DNA of 9,203 nucleotides from JAKEGK01 sp036507695 (GCA_036507695.1 DATCIR010000043.1:1-9203); one strand, 5' to 3'. Shown: positions 1 through 7,391, numbered from the stretch's first letter. The notes: a model not told the origin generated them from the letters alone. Program-made: numbers and translations.

Positions 1-41
1 TGCCCACCCTACGCACGCACCAGCCGTCACGAACACGGAAT

Positions 42-64
42 GGTGCGTTGCTGCGCAACATACC
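42..64. repeat. Imperfect 10-bp hairpin, REP/MITE-like in appearance
   Basis: GGTGCGTTGC (42-51) and GCAACATACC (55-64) form a 10-position stem around a 3-nt loop, with one mismatch and one G-T wobble. The flanking text (ACCCTACG at 7-14, CCCT at 63-66) resembles, from memory, the short palindromic intergenic repeats rich in GGTGCGTT and ACCCTACG found in many gammaproteobacterial genomes. Only one copy is seen in this window, so its repetitive nature is inferred. Confidence 0.3.
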
Positions 65-111
65 CTGCCACACTAGGGTTCGCTCCGCGCACCCCAATGG
101 GCTGCTTTGTC

Positions 112-131
112 GGGGTGTAACTGAACACCCC
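112..131 (-). terminator. Candidate hairpin at the 3' end of the fba transcript
   Basis: A perfect 7-bp stem, GGGGTGT/ACACCCC, encloses a 6-nt loop and begins 44 nt beyond the fba stop codon in the direction of fba transcription. On the minus strand it is followed by GACAAAGC rather than a T-run. It is therefore not a canonical intrinsic terminator and may instead act as a 3' stabilising hairpin. Confidence 0.3.
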
Positions 132-174
132 AAAGTGCAAAAGGGGGTAAGCAGTTACGTTACAAGTTCAAATA

Positions 175-1212
175 TTACTTGTAGTAACCAATCATACCTT
201 CCAGGCTCTTGGGTTTGATCTTGGACGCATGACCCGCGCAACCAAAAGCTTCATAGCGCGCCTTGCAGATATCCTTCATGGCCTTGGTTGACGCAATCAG
301 GAATTTACGCGGATCAAAGTTGGAGGGGTTTTCCTTGAGGTGCTTGCGGATCGCGCCGGTCGACGCCATGCGCAAGTCAGTGTCAATATTGACCTTGCGC
401 ACGCCGTGCTTGATGCCTTCCTGGATTTCTTTCACCGGCACGCCATAGGTTACACCCATGTCACCGCCGTATTCGTTGATGATCTTCAGCCAGTCTTGCG
501 GCACGGAAGACGAACCGTGCATCACCAGGTGGGTGTTAGGAATCCTGGCGTGAATTTCCTTGATACGCTGAATCGCCAGAATGTCACCGGTCGGCGGACG
601 GGTAAACTTGTAGGCGCCGTGGCTGGTGCCGATCGCGATCGCCAGGGCGTCCACACCGGTCTTGGCGACAAAATCAGCGGCTTCATTTGGATCCGTTAAC
701 AATTGGTCGTGCGACAATTTTCCTTCCGCGCCGGAACCGTCTTCTTCGCCGGCCATGCCGGATTCCAGTGATCCCAGGCAACCCAACTCGCCTTCCACTG
801 AAACGCCACCCGCATGGGCCATTTTCACCACCAGCGCGGTCGTCTCAACGTTATAGTCGTAACTGGAAGGGGTTTTCATATCCGGCATCAAGGAACCATC
901 CATCATGACCGAGCTGAAGCCGGACTGAATGGAGCGCAGGCATACCGCGGGCTCGCCGCCGTGATCCTGGTGCATAACGATAGGAATATGCGGATACATT
1001 TCAATAGCGGCGGAAATCAGGTGCCGGAGGAACGGCTCGCCCGCATACTTGCGCGCTCCGGCGGAGCCCTGCATGATAACCGGGCTGTTGGTTTCATCCG
1101 CGGCTTGCATGATGGCGTGAACCTGTTCCATGTTGTTCACATTGAACGCTGGCATGCCGAAATTGTTTTCGGCGGCGTAATCCAATAATTGGCGTAAACT
1201 AATCAGTGCCAT
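175..1212 (-). CDS. fba: Fructose-1,6-bisphosphate aldolase, class II (CbbA-like)
   Basis: This 345-residue cytosolic enzyme reversibly condenses dihydroxyacetone phosphate with glyceraldehyde-3-phosphate to give fructose-1,6-bisphosphate. It may also make sedoheptulose bisphosphate, as relatives in Calvin-cycle clusters do. Class II zinc-enzyme signatures are visible: HQDHG at 81-85 (catalytic Asp and a zinc His), VEGELG at 139-144, GTSHGAYKF at 195-203 (zinc His 198), HGSSSVP at 232-238 (zinc His 232) and NIDTD at 275-279 for phosphate binding. The length of about 345 residues and the sequence fit the CbbA-type subgroup of class II rather than the approximately 359-residue E. coli FbaA type. 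The ATG is supported by GGGAG at 1220-1224, with a 7-nt spacer. It is the last gene of the minus-strand cluster, 92 bp after pyk. That AT-rich gap could hold its own weak promoter. Family assignment is secure; whether its physiological role is glycolytic or Calvin-type is not decidable here. Confidence 0.97.
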   Translation of the reverse strand: MALISLRQLLDYAAENNFGMPAFNVNNMEQVHAIMQAADETNSPVIMQGSAGARKYAGEPFLRHLISAAIEMYPHIPIVMHQDHGGEPAVCLRSIQSGFSSVMMDGSLMPDMKTPSSYDYNVETTALVVKMAHAGGVSVEGELGCLGSLESGMAGEEDGSGAEGKLSHDQLLTDPNEAADFVAKTGVDALAIAIGTSHGAYKFTRPPTGDILAIQRIKEIHARIPNTHLVMHGSSSVPQDWLKIINEYGGDMGVTYGVPVKEIQEGIKHGVRKVNIDTDLRMASTGAIRKHLKENPSNFDPRKFLIASTKAMKDICKARYEAFGCAGHASKIKPKSLEGMIGYYK

Positions 1213-1304
1213 AATCGATCTCCCGTTTATTACAAAGTTGAAAGTTAATAGATAAAGTATAGAGCTTTTAAATCAATTTAAACCTGCATAAAACTTACAA
1301 GAAT
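1213..1304 (-). promoter_or_regulatory. AT-rich pyk-fba spacer with a weak candidate promoter
   Basis: This 92-bp spacer is much richer in A+T than the flanking genes. Read on the minus strand it contains TATACT (1256-1261), a 5/6 match to a sigma-70 -10 box, 44 nt upstream of the fba start. The hexamer 17 bp further upstream (GGTTTA at 1279-1284) is a poor -35. The fba Shine-Dalgarno GGGAG is at 1220-1224. No terminator hairpin for pyk is evident, so read-through from pyk is likely, with at most a supplementary fba promoter. Confidence 0.3.
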
Positions 1305-2753
1305 CTACTCCTCGCTGGGCGCGACTTCCGATCCCACCCGGATAATCTTCATGGCGTTGGTTCCACCCATGATACCCGTTAAATCGCCTTTTGTAATGAT
1401 AACCAAATCACCTTCCCTGACGACGCCGCGGCGCTTAAGTTCGTCGATTATTTCCTTGTTGGCCGTCGCGTGATCCTTTTTCGTGATATCAAAACTGATT
1501 GGATAAACCCCACGATACAAGGTGACTTTACGGCGGGTTTTCACGTGGCGGGTCAAGGCATAGATCGGGATACCCGAGCTGATCCGCGACATCCATAGCG
1601 GGGTTGAACCCGACTCGGTCAACGCGGCGATGGCCTTCACGCCCAGGTGATTGGCGGTATACATCGCCGCCATGGCAACCGCTTCATCGACACGGCCAAA
1701 TACCGTATTGATACGATGATCGGATTTTATGGTCACGGGCTGCTTTTCCGCTTCCCGGCAAATCCTATCCATCGCGGCGACCGCTTTATCCGGATAGTCG
1801 CCGGATGCCGTTTCCGCGGACAGCATCACCGCGTCGGTGCCATCAAACACGGAATTAGCCACGTCAAAAACCTCGGCGCGGGTGGGAATTTGACTGTGAA
1901 TCATGGAATCCATCATTTGCGTGGCCGTGATAACCACCCGGTTCATTTCACGCGACAGCCGGATGATGCGTTTTTGCACCGGGGGCAAGGCGGCATCACC
2001 GATTTCCACGCCCAAGTCGCCCCGGGCGATCATCACCACATCGGACGCGGCGATAATTTCTTCGATCGCTTCCAGTGCTTCGGTGCGCTCGATCTTGGCG
2101 ACGATACCGCCCAGGCCGCCCGCCTGATGCAACAGGTCCCGCGCCGTATTGATGTCGTGCGCATTGCGTGGGAAAGACACCGCGAGATAATCCGCCTGGA
2201 TCTCCGCCGCTAATTTAATGTCTTCACGGTCTTTGTCCGTCAGTGCGGGTGCGGATAAACCGCCGCCCTGCCGGTTAATACCTTTGCGGTCCGACAATTC
2301 ACCACCCGACACCACGCGGCACTTAACTTCCGTGCCGTTGCTTTCTTCAACCCACAGTTCGATGCGCCCGTCATCCAGCAACAAAGTGTTACCGCGTTCA
2401 ACATCCTTGGGCAGATTTTTATAGACGATGCCGACTCTTTCCTGCGTGCCGGCATTTGGATCCATGGCCGCATCCAGTATGAAAGTATCGCCTTCCTTTA
2501 ATAGGATCTTGCCGTCGATAAACTTGTCGATGCGGATTTTCGGCCCCTGCAAATCCACCAGCACTCCTACCTGGCGGCCATGCGCGCGCGCCCGGTTGCG
2601 TACCCGCTCCGCCCGCTCGCGGTGTTCCTCGTGCGTGCCATGGGACAAATTCAAGCGCACCACATCGGCGCCCGCCTCAATCAACCGGTCAAGGATCTTA
2701 GGATCATCCGTTGCCGGCCCAAGGGTCGCAACGATTTTTGTTCTTCTTTGCAA
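1305..2753 (-). CDS. pyk: Pyruvate kinase
   Basis: This 482-residue cytosolic enzyme transfers phosphate from phosphoenolpyruvate to ADP, giving pyruvate and ATP. The barrel domain shows RTKIVATLGPAT near the N-terminus, VRLNLSHG at 32-39 (Arg33, Asn35 and Ser37 act at the active site or bind K+), VDLQGPKIR at 66-74, the catalytic KIER at 220-223 (Lys220, metal ligand Glu222) and ARGDLGVE at 243-250 (metal ligand Asp246). The B domain interrupts the barrel at about 75-165, and an ordinary allosteric C-terminal domain closes the protein. The start is TTG at 2751-2753, preceded by GGAG at 2761-2764 with a 7-nt spacer. No in-frame ATG exists upstream or close downstream, and the family N-terminus begins here. 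Only 33 bp separate it from the pgk stop, so the two are almost certainly co-transcribed. The TTG start may lower its translation relative to pgk. Confidence 0.97.
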   Translation of the reverse strand: MQRRTKIVATLGPATDDPKILDRLIEAGADVVRLNLSHGTHEEHRERAERVRNRARAHGRQVGVLVDLQGPKIRIDKFIDGKILLKEGDTFILDAAMDPNAGTQERVGIVYKNLPKDVERGNTLLLDDGRIELWVEESNGTEVKCRVVSGGELSDRKGINRQGGGLSAPALTDKDREDIKLAAEIQADYLAVSFPRNAHDINTARDLLHQAGGLGGIVAKIERTEALEAIEEIIAASDVVMIARGDLGVEIGDAALPPVQKRIIRLSREMNRVVITATQMMDSMIHSQIPTRAEVFDVANSVFDGTDAVMLSAETASGDYPDKAVAAMDRICREAEKQPVTIKSDHRINTVFGRVDEAVAMAAMYTANHLGVKAIAALTESGSTPLWMSRISSGIPIYALTRHVKTRRKVTLYRGVYPISFDITKKDHATANKEIIDELKRRGVVREGDLVIITKGDLTGIMGGTNAMKIIRVGSEVAPSEE

Positions 2754-2786
2754 AGTATTACTCCAGGTTACAAAAATGGCTAACGC

Positions 2787-3968
2787 TTAGTCTTTGGCGC
2801 GCGCTTCCAGCATGGCAACCGCCGGCAAGGTCTTGCCTTCGAGATATTCCAGGAAGGCGCCGCCGGCGGTGGAAATGTACGATACCTTGTCATAGATATC
2901 GTATTTCTGAATGGCGGCAATGGTGTCACCGCCACCGGCCAGGCTGAAACCGGGTGCGTTGGCAATCGCCATGGAAATGGTCTTGGTGCCTTCACCAAAC
3001 TGGTCAAACTCGAAGACTCCGACCGGACCATTCCAGACGATGGTGCCGGCTTTGGCGATGATACCGGCCAGGACTTTTGCGCTCTCGGGACCAATATCAA
3101 AAATCATGTCGTCAGCGGCCACGTCGCTGGCTTTTTTCAAAACGGCCGGTTCATTTTCTGCGAAGTTTTTGCCGACCACCACATCGGTAGCGATCGGGAT
3201 GCTCGCGCCACGGGCCTGCATTTTTTTCATGAGCGCTTTCGCGGTATCAACCAGATCCGCCTCGCACAGTGATTTACCGATGGGGAAACCCGCGGCTTTC
3301 AGGAACGTATTGGCGATGCCACCGCCTACCACCAACTGATCCACTTTTTCCGACAAGGCTTCCAGCACCGTCAGTTTGGTGGAAACCTTGGAACCGCCGA
3401 CGATGGCCACCATGGGGCGGGCAGGCTTCGCCAACGCTTTGGACAAGGCATCCAGTTCTTCGGCGACCAGTATGCCAGCGCAGGCTGTCGGCGCGAATTT
3501 ACCGACACCGTGCGTGGACGCCTGGGCGCGGTGCGCGGTGCCGAACGCATCCATCACAAACACGTCGCATAGCGCGGCGTATTTCTTGGCCAGCGTTTCG
3601 TCGTCTTTCTCTTCACCCACGTTAAAGCGCACGTTTTCCAGCAGCACCACTTCGCCCCCCGCCACCTTGAGGGGTTTGTCGAGGTATTCCTTCACTAAAC
3701 GTACTTTTTTTCCTAATTTTGCTGACATATTTTCAGCGATGGGCTGCATGGAGTTTTCTTCATCCATCTTGCCTTCCACCGGACGGCCGCGATGCGACAT
3801 CACAATGACACTGGCGCCGGCTTTCATGCAGTGTTCGATCGTCGGCATGGACGCGGTAATACGCGCGTCGGACGTCACCTTGCCGTTCTTGACCGGCACG
3901 TTCAAATCGGCGCGAATCAATACGCGCGTGCCGGCCAGATCCAGATCGGTCAGTTTTATAAATGACAT
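2787..3968 (-). CDS. pgk: Phosphoglycerate kinase
   Basis: This 393-residue, two-domain cytosolic kinase interconverts 1,3-bisphosphoglycerate plus ADP and 3-phosphoglycerate plus ATP. It runs forward in glycolysis and in reverse in gluconeogenesis and the Calvin cycle. Visible signatures are RADLNVP at 19-25 and SHRGRP at 58-63 (basic-patch substrate contacts), LLENVRF at 109-115, DAFGTAHRAQAST at 140-152, GGSKVSTK at 191-198 (nucleotide side) and GGGDT at 345-349 in the C-terminal domain. The length is typical of bacterial Pgk and no key segment is missing. The ATG is supported by GGGAG at 3975-3979 with a 6-nt spacer. The 270-bp gap from gap contains a terminator-like palindrome and a long-loop inverted repeat in the pgk leader. 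This suggests that expression of pgk-pyk-(fba) is set partly independently of tkt-gap. Confidence 0.98.
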   Translation of the reverse strand: MSFIKLTDLDLAGTRVLIRADLNVPVKNGKVTSDARITASMPTIEHCMKAGASVIVMSHRGRPVEGKMDEENSMQPIAENMSAKLGKKVRLVKEYLDKPLKVAGGEVVLLENVRFNVGEEKDDETLAKKYAALCDVFVMDAFGTAHRAQASTHGVGKFAPTACAGILVAEELDALSKALAKPARPMVAIVGGSKVSTKLTVLEALSEKVDQLVVGGGIANTFLKAAGFPIGKSLCEADLVDTAKALMKKMQARGASIPIATDVVVGKNFAENEPAVLKKASDVAADDMIFDIGPESAKVLAGIIAKAGTIVWNGPVGVFEFDQFGEGTKTISMAIANAPGFSLAGGGDTIAAIQKYDIYDKVSYISTAGGAFLEYLEGKTLPAVAMLEARAKD

Positions 3969-4002
3969 AGGCTTCTCCCGAAAAAATTTTTAAGTTCTAA
4001 AA

Positions 4003-4056
4003 AACCGTTTGTTAAATTCGCCTGCGATTACAGCCACATTAACTTAACAAACGGTT
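4003..4056. repeat. 13-bp perfect inverted repeat with 28-bp interior upstream of pgk
   Basis: AACCGTTTGTTAA at 4003-4015 is exactly complementary in inverse to TTAACAAACGGTT at 4044-4056. The arm centres are 41 bp apart, close to four helical turns. On the minus strand, in the direction of pgk transcription, the second arm runs straight into a T-run (GGTTTTTTAG). The transcript could therefore form a terminator- or attenuator-like stem with a long loop. It could equally be a paired protein-binding site. The arm sequence does not match an operator I recognise. Confidence 0.6.
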
Positions 4057-4099
4057 CTACTTGTAATCTCTGTATTAGTTTCGCGTATTTGCCGAATTA

Positions 4100-4125
4100 A
4101 AGCCCGGCCTGCGCAGGCCGGGCTT
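4100..4125 (-). terminator. Perfect 26-bp GC-rich palindrome, probable gap terminator
   Basis: The half-site AAGCCCGGCCTGC (4100-4112) is followed directly by its exact reverse complement (4113-4125). The resulting RNA hairpin is very stable, with a short closing loop. In the direction of gap transcription it is followed by TTTAATTC, a short imperfect T-run. On the plus strand no T-run follows. It begins 113 nt beyond the gap stop codon. It is best read as a partial or full intrinsic terminator separating tkt-gap from pgk-pyk-fba. Confidence 0.6.
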
Positions 4126-4238
4126 GCTTCCGGTTTGGATTAGTTCACTCCAACAACTGTTGGCATCAGGGGCGGATGTGACAGGTTCTAATAACCACCG
4201 CTCAACACCGCCGCGCAAACCATAAGGCTGCTTGCGTT

Positions 4239-5243
4239 TTATTTTCCGGCGACGTGCTGGACAAAGCGCAGCATGTTGCAGGTATAGCCGTATTCGTTGT
4301 CGTACCAGGCCACGATTTTGACGAAGGTGTCATCCAGCGCGATGCCGGCTTCGGCGTCAAAGATGGACGAGTAGCCATTACCGCGGAAGTCGGTGGAGAC
4401 CACTTTCTCGTCGGTGTATCCCAGGGTCTTGCTGATATCACCGTTTTCAGAGGCTTTTTTCATGGCCGCGCAAATGTCCGCGTACTTGGCGGGCTTGTTC
4501 AATTCACAAGTCAGGTCAACCACCGAAACATCCGAGGTCGGCACGCGGAACGCCATGCCCGTCAGTTTGCCGTTCAATTCCGGCAACACCTTGCCCACCG
4601 CCTTGGCGGCGCCGGTTGACGAGGGAATGATGTTTTCCAGAATACCCCGGCCACCGCGCCAGTCTTTCATGGAAGGACCGTCAACGGTCTTTTGGGTGGC
4701 GGTCGCGGCGTGAACGGTGGTCATCAAGCCACGCTTAATACCCCAGTTGTCGTGCAGCACTTTGGCGACCGGCGCTAAGCAGTTCGTCGTGCAGGATGCC
4801 GCGGAAACAATCGCCTGACCCTTGTAAGCCGTGTGATTAACGCCGTAAACGAACATCGGGGTGGAATCCTTGGAAGGCGCGCTTTGCACCACTTTTTTCG
4901 CGCCGGCGGTGATGTGTTTCTGGCAGGTTTCTTCGGTCAGGAACAAGCCGGTGCATTCAATCACGATATCCGCGCCGACCTGGTCCCATTTCAATGCGGC
5001 CGGATCGCGCTCGGCGGTCAGGCGGATGCTCTTGCCGTTAACGATTAAGGTATTGCCGTCCACGGAAATGTCGCCATTAAAGTTGCCGTGCACGGAATCG
5101 TATTTCAACATGTAGGCGAGGTAGTCGGGTTCCAGCAGGTCATTGATACCCACGATTTCAATGTCCTTGAATTCTTTCGCCACCGCACGGAACACCATAC
5201 GGCCAATGCGGCCGAACCCGTTAATACCGACTTTTATCGTCAT
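4239..5243 (-). CDS. gap: Glyceraldehyde-3-phosphate dehydrogenase, type I
   Basis: This 334-residue cytosolic enzyme oxidatively phosphorylates glyceraldehyde-3-phosphate to 1,3-bisphosphoglycerate, or performs the reverse reaction. The N-terminal Rossmann motif GINGFGRIGR is at 6-15. Asp35 in the following INDLL is the residue that usually favours NAD over NADP. The catalytic motif SAASCTTNC at 147-155 places the nucleophile at Cys151, and the activating His178 lies in TTVHAATATQ. The C-terminal WYDNEYGY motif is intact. The ATG is supported by GGAGA at 5251-5255 with a 7-nt spacer. It lies 77 bp after tkt, with only a weak hairpin between them, so the two are probably co-transcribed. A likely terminator follows before pgk. 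The NAD-type residue fits glycolytic use but does not exclude a role in a Calvin-type cluster (CbbG). Confidence 0.98.
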   Translation of the reverse strand: MTIKVGINGFGRIGRMVFRAVAKEFKDIEIVGINDLLEPDYLAYMLKYDSVHGNFNGDISVDGNTLIVNGKSIRLTAERDPAALKWDQVGADIVIECTGLFLTEETCQKHITAGAKKVVQSAPSKDSTPMFVYGVNHTAYKGQAIVSAASCTTNCLAPVAKVLHDNWGIKRGLMTTVHAATATQKTVDGPSMKDWRGGRGILENIIPSSTGAAKAVGKVLPELNGKLTGMAFRVPTSDVSVVDLTCELNKPAKYADICAAMKKASENGDISKTLGYTDEKVVSTDFRGNGYSSIFDAEAGIALDDTFVKIVAWYDNEYGYTCNMLRFVQHVAGK

Positions 5244-5297
5244 AAGCTTCTCTCCAAAAGTTAGTTAAAAAAATCTTGTTTAAAAATTCCTGGATGA

Positions 5298-5311
5298 CGC
5301 CGTCAGCGGCG
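5298..5311 (-). other. Small hairpin in the tkt-gap spacer
   Basis: CGCCG/CGGCG pairs around a 4-nt loop just after the tkt stop. In the transcribed direction a T-rich stretch starts only about 10 nt later, so it is a poor terminator. It more likely serves as an RNA-processing or stabilising hairpin within a tkt-gap transcript, or has no function. Confidence 0.25.
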
Positions 5312-5320
5312 CAGGCGCGG

Positions 5321-7315
5321 TTATAAAACCGCTTCCACGGCTTTCACGACATTTTCCGTGGTAAATCCGAAATACTTGAACAGTTCCTTGGCCGGGGCCG
5401 ATTCGCCGAAGCGGTCGATGCCAACCACTTTGCCGTCCAGGCCGACATATTTGCGCCAGTAATCAGTAACACCCGCTTCCACCGCAACCCGCGCGCGGAT
5501 TTTCGATGGCAGCACCGATTCACGATACGCCTGGTCTTGCTTGTCAAACACGTCGGTTGACGGCATGGACACCACGCGGATTTTCTTACCCTTGGTTTCC
5601 AATGCGGTAGCCGCGTCAATGGCAAGCTGCACTTCGGAACCCGTTGCGATAATAATAGCATCCGGCGCATCACCGCTGTCTTTAAGGATGTAACCGCCGC
5701 GGCTGATGGCGGCCACTTGTTCCGGCGTGCGTTTCTGGAATTGCAAATCCTGGCGCGTGAAAATCAAACTGGTGGGGCCTTGCGTCCTTTCGATGGCGGC
5801 TTTCCAGGCGACTGCTGATTCCACCGTGTCACAAGGGCGCCACAACGACATATTGGGCGTCATGCGCAGGGTGGCGGTTTGTTCAACGGCCTGGTGGGTG
5901 GGGCCATCTTCACCCAGGCCGATCGAGTCGTGGGTGTAAACAAAAATGCTGCGGATTTTCATTAACGCGGCCATGCGCAAGGCGTTGCGCGCATATTCGG
6001 AAAACATCAGGAAGGTGCCGCCGTAAGGAATGAACCCGCCGTGTAAGGCCATGCCGTTCATCATCGCTGACATGCCAAACTCGCGCACGCCATAGGATAT
6101 ATAGTTTCCGTCCCAGACCGTGCTGGTGATGGTTTTGGAACCGGACCAGTTGGTATTGTTGGAACCGGTCAGGTCGGCGGAACCCCCGAGGAATTCCGGC
6201 AATAAAGGGCCATAACCATTGATCGCCGCTTGCGACGCTTTACGGGTAGCCATGGTTTTGCCGGCTTCGATGGTGGCGTTGATAAATTTGTTGGCGTCTT
6301 TTTCCCAATTGGCGGGCAGTTTGCCGGCGGTGCGGCGCAGGAATTCGGCGGCCAGATCAGGATACGCCGCCTTATACGCGTCAAACTTATCGTGCCAGTG
6401 GTTCTCCGCTTCCGCGCCTTTGGCCTTGGCGTCCCAAGCCTGGTAGATTTCACTGGGAATCACAAACGGTGCGTGCTTCCAGCCCAGGTTTTCGCGGGTA
6501 GCCGCCACTTCGTCCACGCCCAGTGCCGCGCCGTGGCAATCGTGGCTGCCGCACAGGTTCGGCGCGCCATAACCAATCACGGTCTTGCAGCAAATCATGC
6601 TCGGCTTGTTATTTACTGACTTGGCTTCGTGAATGGCTTTATTGACGGCGTCAGCATTGTGGCCGTCAACATCGCGCACCACGTGCCAGCCGTAGGCTTC
6701 AAAACGTTTCGCGGTGTCATCGGTGAACCAGCCTTCCACGTGGCCGTCGATGGAAATACCGTTGTCGTCCCAGAACGCGATTAATTTGCCCAGGCCCAGG
6801 GTGCCCGCCAACGAGCAGGCTTCATGGGAAATACCTTCCATCAAACAACCGTCGCCCAGGAACACATAGGTGTGATGATCCACGATGTGGTGATTATCAC
6901 GATTGAACTGAGCGGCCAGCACTTTTTCCGCGATCGCCATGCCTACGGCATTGGTAATGCCCTGACCCAGTGGACCGGTGGTGGTTTCTATACCGGGCGC
7001 ATAACCGTACTCGGGATGGCCGGGGGTTTTGGAATGCAGCTGGCGGAAGTTTTTGAGTTCTTCCATCGGCAGGTCATAGCCGCTCAGGTGCAGCAATGAA
7101 TAAACCAGCATGGAACCATGCCCATTGGACAAAATGAAACGATCGCGATCCACCCACTTCGGATTGGTTGGATTATGCTTCAAGTGATCATTCCAAAGGA
7201 CCTCGGCAATGTCCGCCATACCCATGGGTGCTCCCGGATGTCCCGAGTTTGCCTTTTGAACCGCATCCATACTCAAGGCACGGATCGCATTGGCCAGTTC
7301 TCTACGCGATGTCAT
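5321..7315 (-). CDS. tkt: Transketolase
   Basis: This 664-residue, thiamine-diphosphate-dependent cytosolic enzyme moves two-carbon ketol units between sugar phosphates in the non-oxidative pentose-phosphate, Calvin or RuMP rearrangements. The pyrophosphate domain shows SGHPGAP at 24-30, GPLGQG at 114-119 and the ThDP/Mg motif beginning GDG at 154-156 and ending with Asn185. The pyrimidine-binding domain shows GVREFGM, with the cofactor-activating Glu412. A complete C-terminal domain follows. The length matches bacterial Tkt (about 660-670 residues). The ATG is supported by a strong Shine-Dalgarno, GAGGAGA at 7324-7330, with an 8-nt spacer. It is the first gene of the minus-strand cluster. 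A candidate sigma-70 promoter lies about 100 bp upstream, in a long non-coding region. No CbbR-type regulator gene lies upstream within the window. Confidence 0.98.
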   Translation of the reverse strand: MTSRRELANAIRALSMDAVQKANSGHPGAPMGMADIAEVLWNDHLKHNPTNPKWVDRDRFILSNGHGSMLVYSLLHLSGYDLPMEELKNFRQLHSKTPGHPEYGYAPGIETTTGPLGQGITNAVGMAIAEKVLAAQFNRDNHHIVDHHTYVFLGDGCLMEGISHEACSLAGTLGLGKLIAFWDDNGISIDGHVEGWFTDDTAKRFEAYGWHVVRDVDGHNADAVNKAIHEAKSVNNKPSMICCKTVIGYGAPNLCGSHDCHGAALGVDEVAATRENLGWKHAPFVIPSEIYQAWDAKAKGAEAENHWHDKFDAYKAAYPDLAAEFLRRTAGKLPANWEKDANKFINATIEAGKTMATRKASQAAINGYGPLLPEFLGGSADLTGSNNTNWSGSKTITSTVWDGNYISYGVREFGMSAMMNGMALHGGFIPYGGTFLMFSEYARNALRMAALMKIRSIFVYTHDSIGLGEDGPTHQAVEQTATLRMTPNMSLWRPCDTVESAVAWKAAIERTQGPTSLIFTRQDLQFQKRTPEQVAAISRGGYILKDSGDAPDAIIIATGSEVQLAIDAATALETKGKKIRVVSMPSTDVFDKQDQAYRESVLPSKIRARVAVEAGVTDYWRKYVGLDGKVVGIDRFGESAPAKELFKYFGFTTENVVKAVEAVL

Positions 7316-7380
7316 TTATATCTTCTCCTCACCTAAAAACAAAAAAGTTAAAAGCCTAAATACCTGTTTTAAAAATCTTT

Positions 7381-7391
7381 CCCGGGCCGGG
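7381..7391. other. CCCGGGCCGGG palindrome in the predicted tkt leader
   Basis: An 11-bp GC-only dyad sits in otherwise A/T-rich sequence between the candidate tkt promoter and its ribosome-binding site. In RNA it can form only a short stem of about 4 bp with a 5-nt loop. It could be a protein-binding site or a leader hairpin; there is no direct evidence for either. Confidence 0.25.

Larger units (their letters stand above)
1..174. other. Non-coding region downstream of fba with nested inverted repeats
   Basis: No convincing reading frame is visible here. The stretch holds several short dyads. An imperfect hairpin lies at 42-64, a perfect 7-bp stem (GGGGTGT/ACACCCC) at 112-131, and a second 7-bp inverted repeat pairs GTAACTG (117-123) with CAGTTAC (152-158). 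The CACCCC at 90-95 could also pair with GGGGTG at 112-117, so several of these stems exclude one another. Some of this probably forms the 3' end of the fba transcript, but none of the hairpins is followed by a clear T-run on the minus strand. Confidence 0.6.
3969..4238 (-). promoter_or_regulatory. gap-pgk intergenic region (pgk leader)
   Basis: This is the longest gap inside the cluster. In transcription order it holds a small dyad (CCAACA/TGTTGG, 4150-4163), a perfect GC-rich palindrome (4100-4125), a 13-bp inverted repeat with a 28-bp interior (4003-4056), an A/T-rich stretch, and the pgk ribosome-binding site GGGAG (3975-3979). I see no strong consensus promoter. However, the apparent terminator after gap implies that pgk needs read-through or a promoter of its own between about 4000 and 4100. 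Confidence 0.45.

Noticed and set aside
1647..2213. Long plus-strand open frame opposite pyk
   Set aside because: It is antisense to a well-conserved gene and rich in His, Arg and Gly, typical of shadow frames in GC-rich codon usage.
3376..3993. Long plus-strand open frame opposite pgk
   Set aside because: It is an antisense shadow with Ser/Thr/Ala-rich low-complexity composition and no independent start signals.
3993..4190. GTTCTA-containing heptamers repeated near 3993, 4053 and 4184
   Set aside because: They are too short and irregularly spaced to separate from chance.
5298..5311. Terminator between tkt and gap
   Set aside because: The stem is only 5 bp and the T-rich stretch lies too far downstream for a typical intrinsic terminator; kept only as a weak hairpin.
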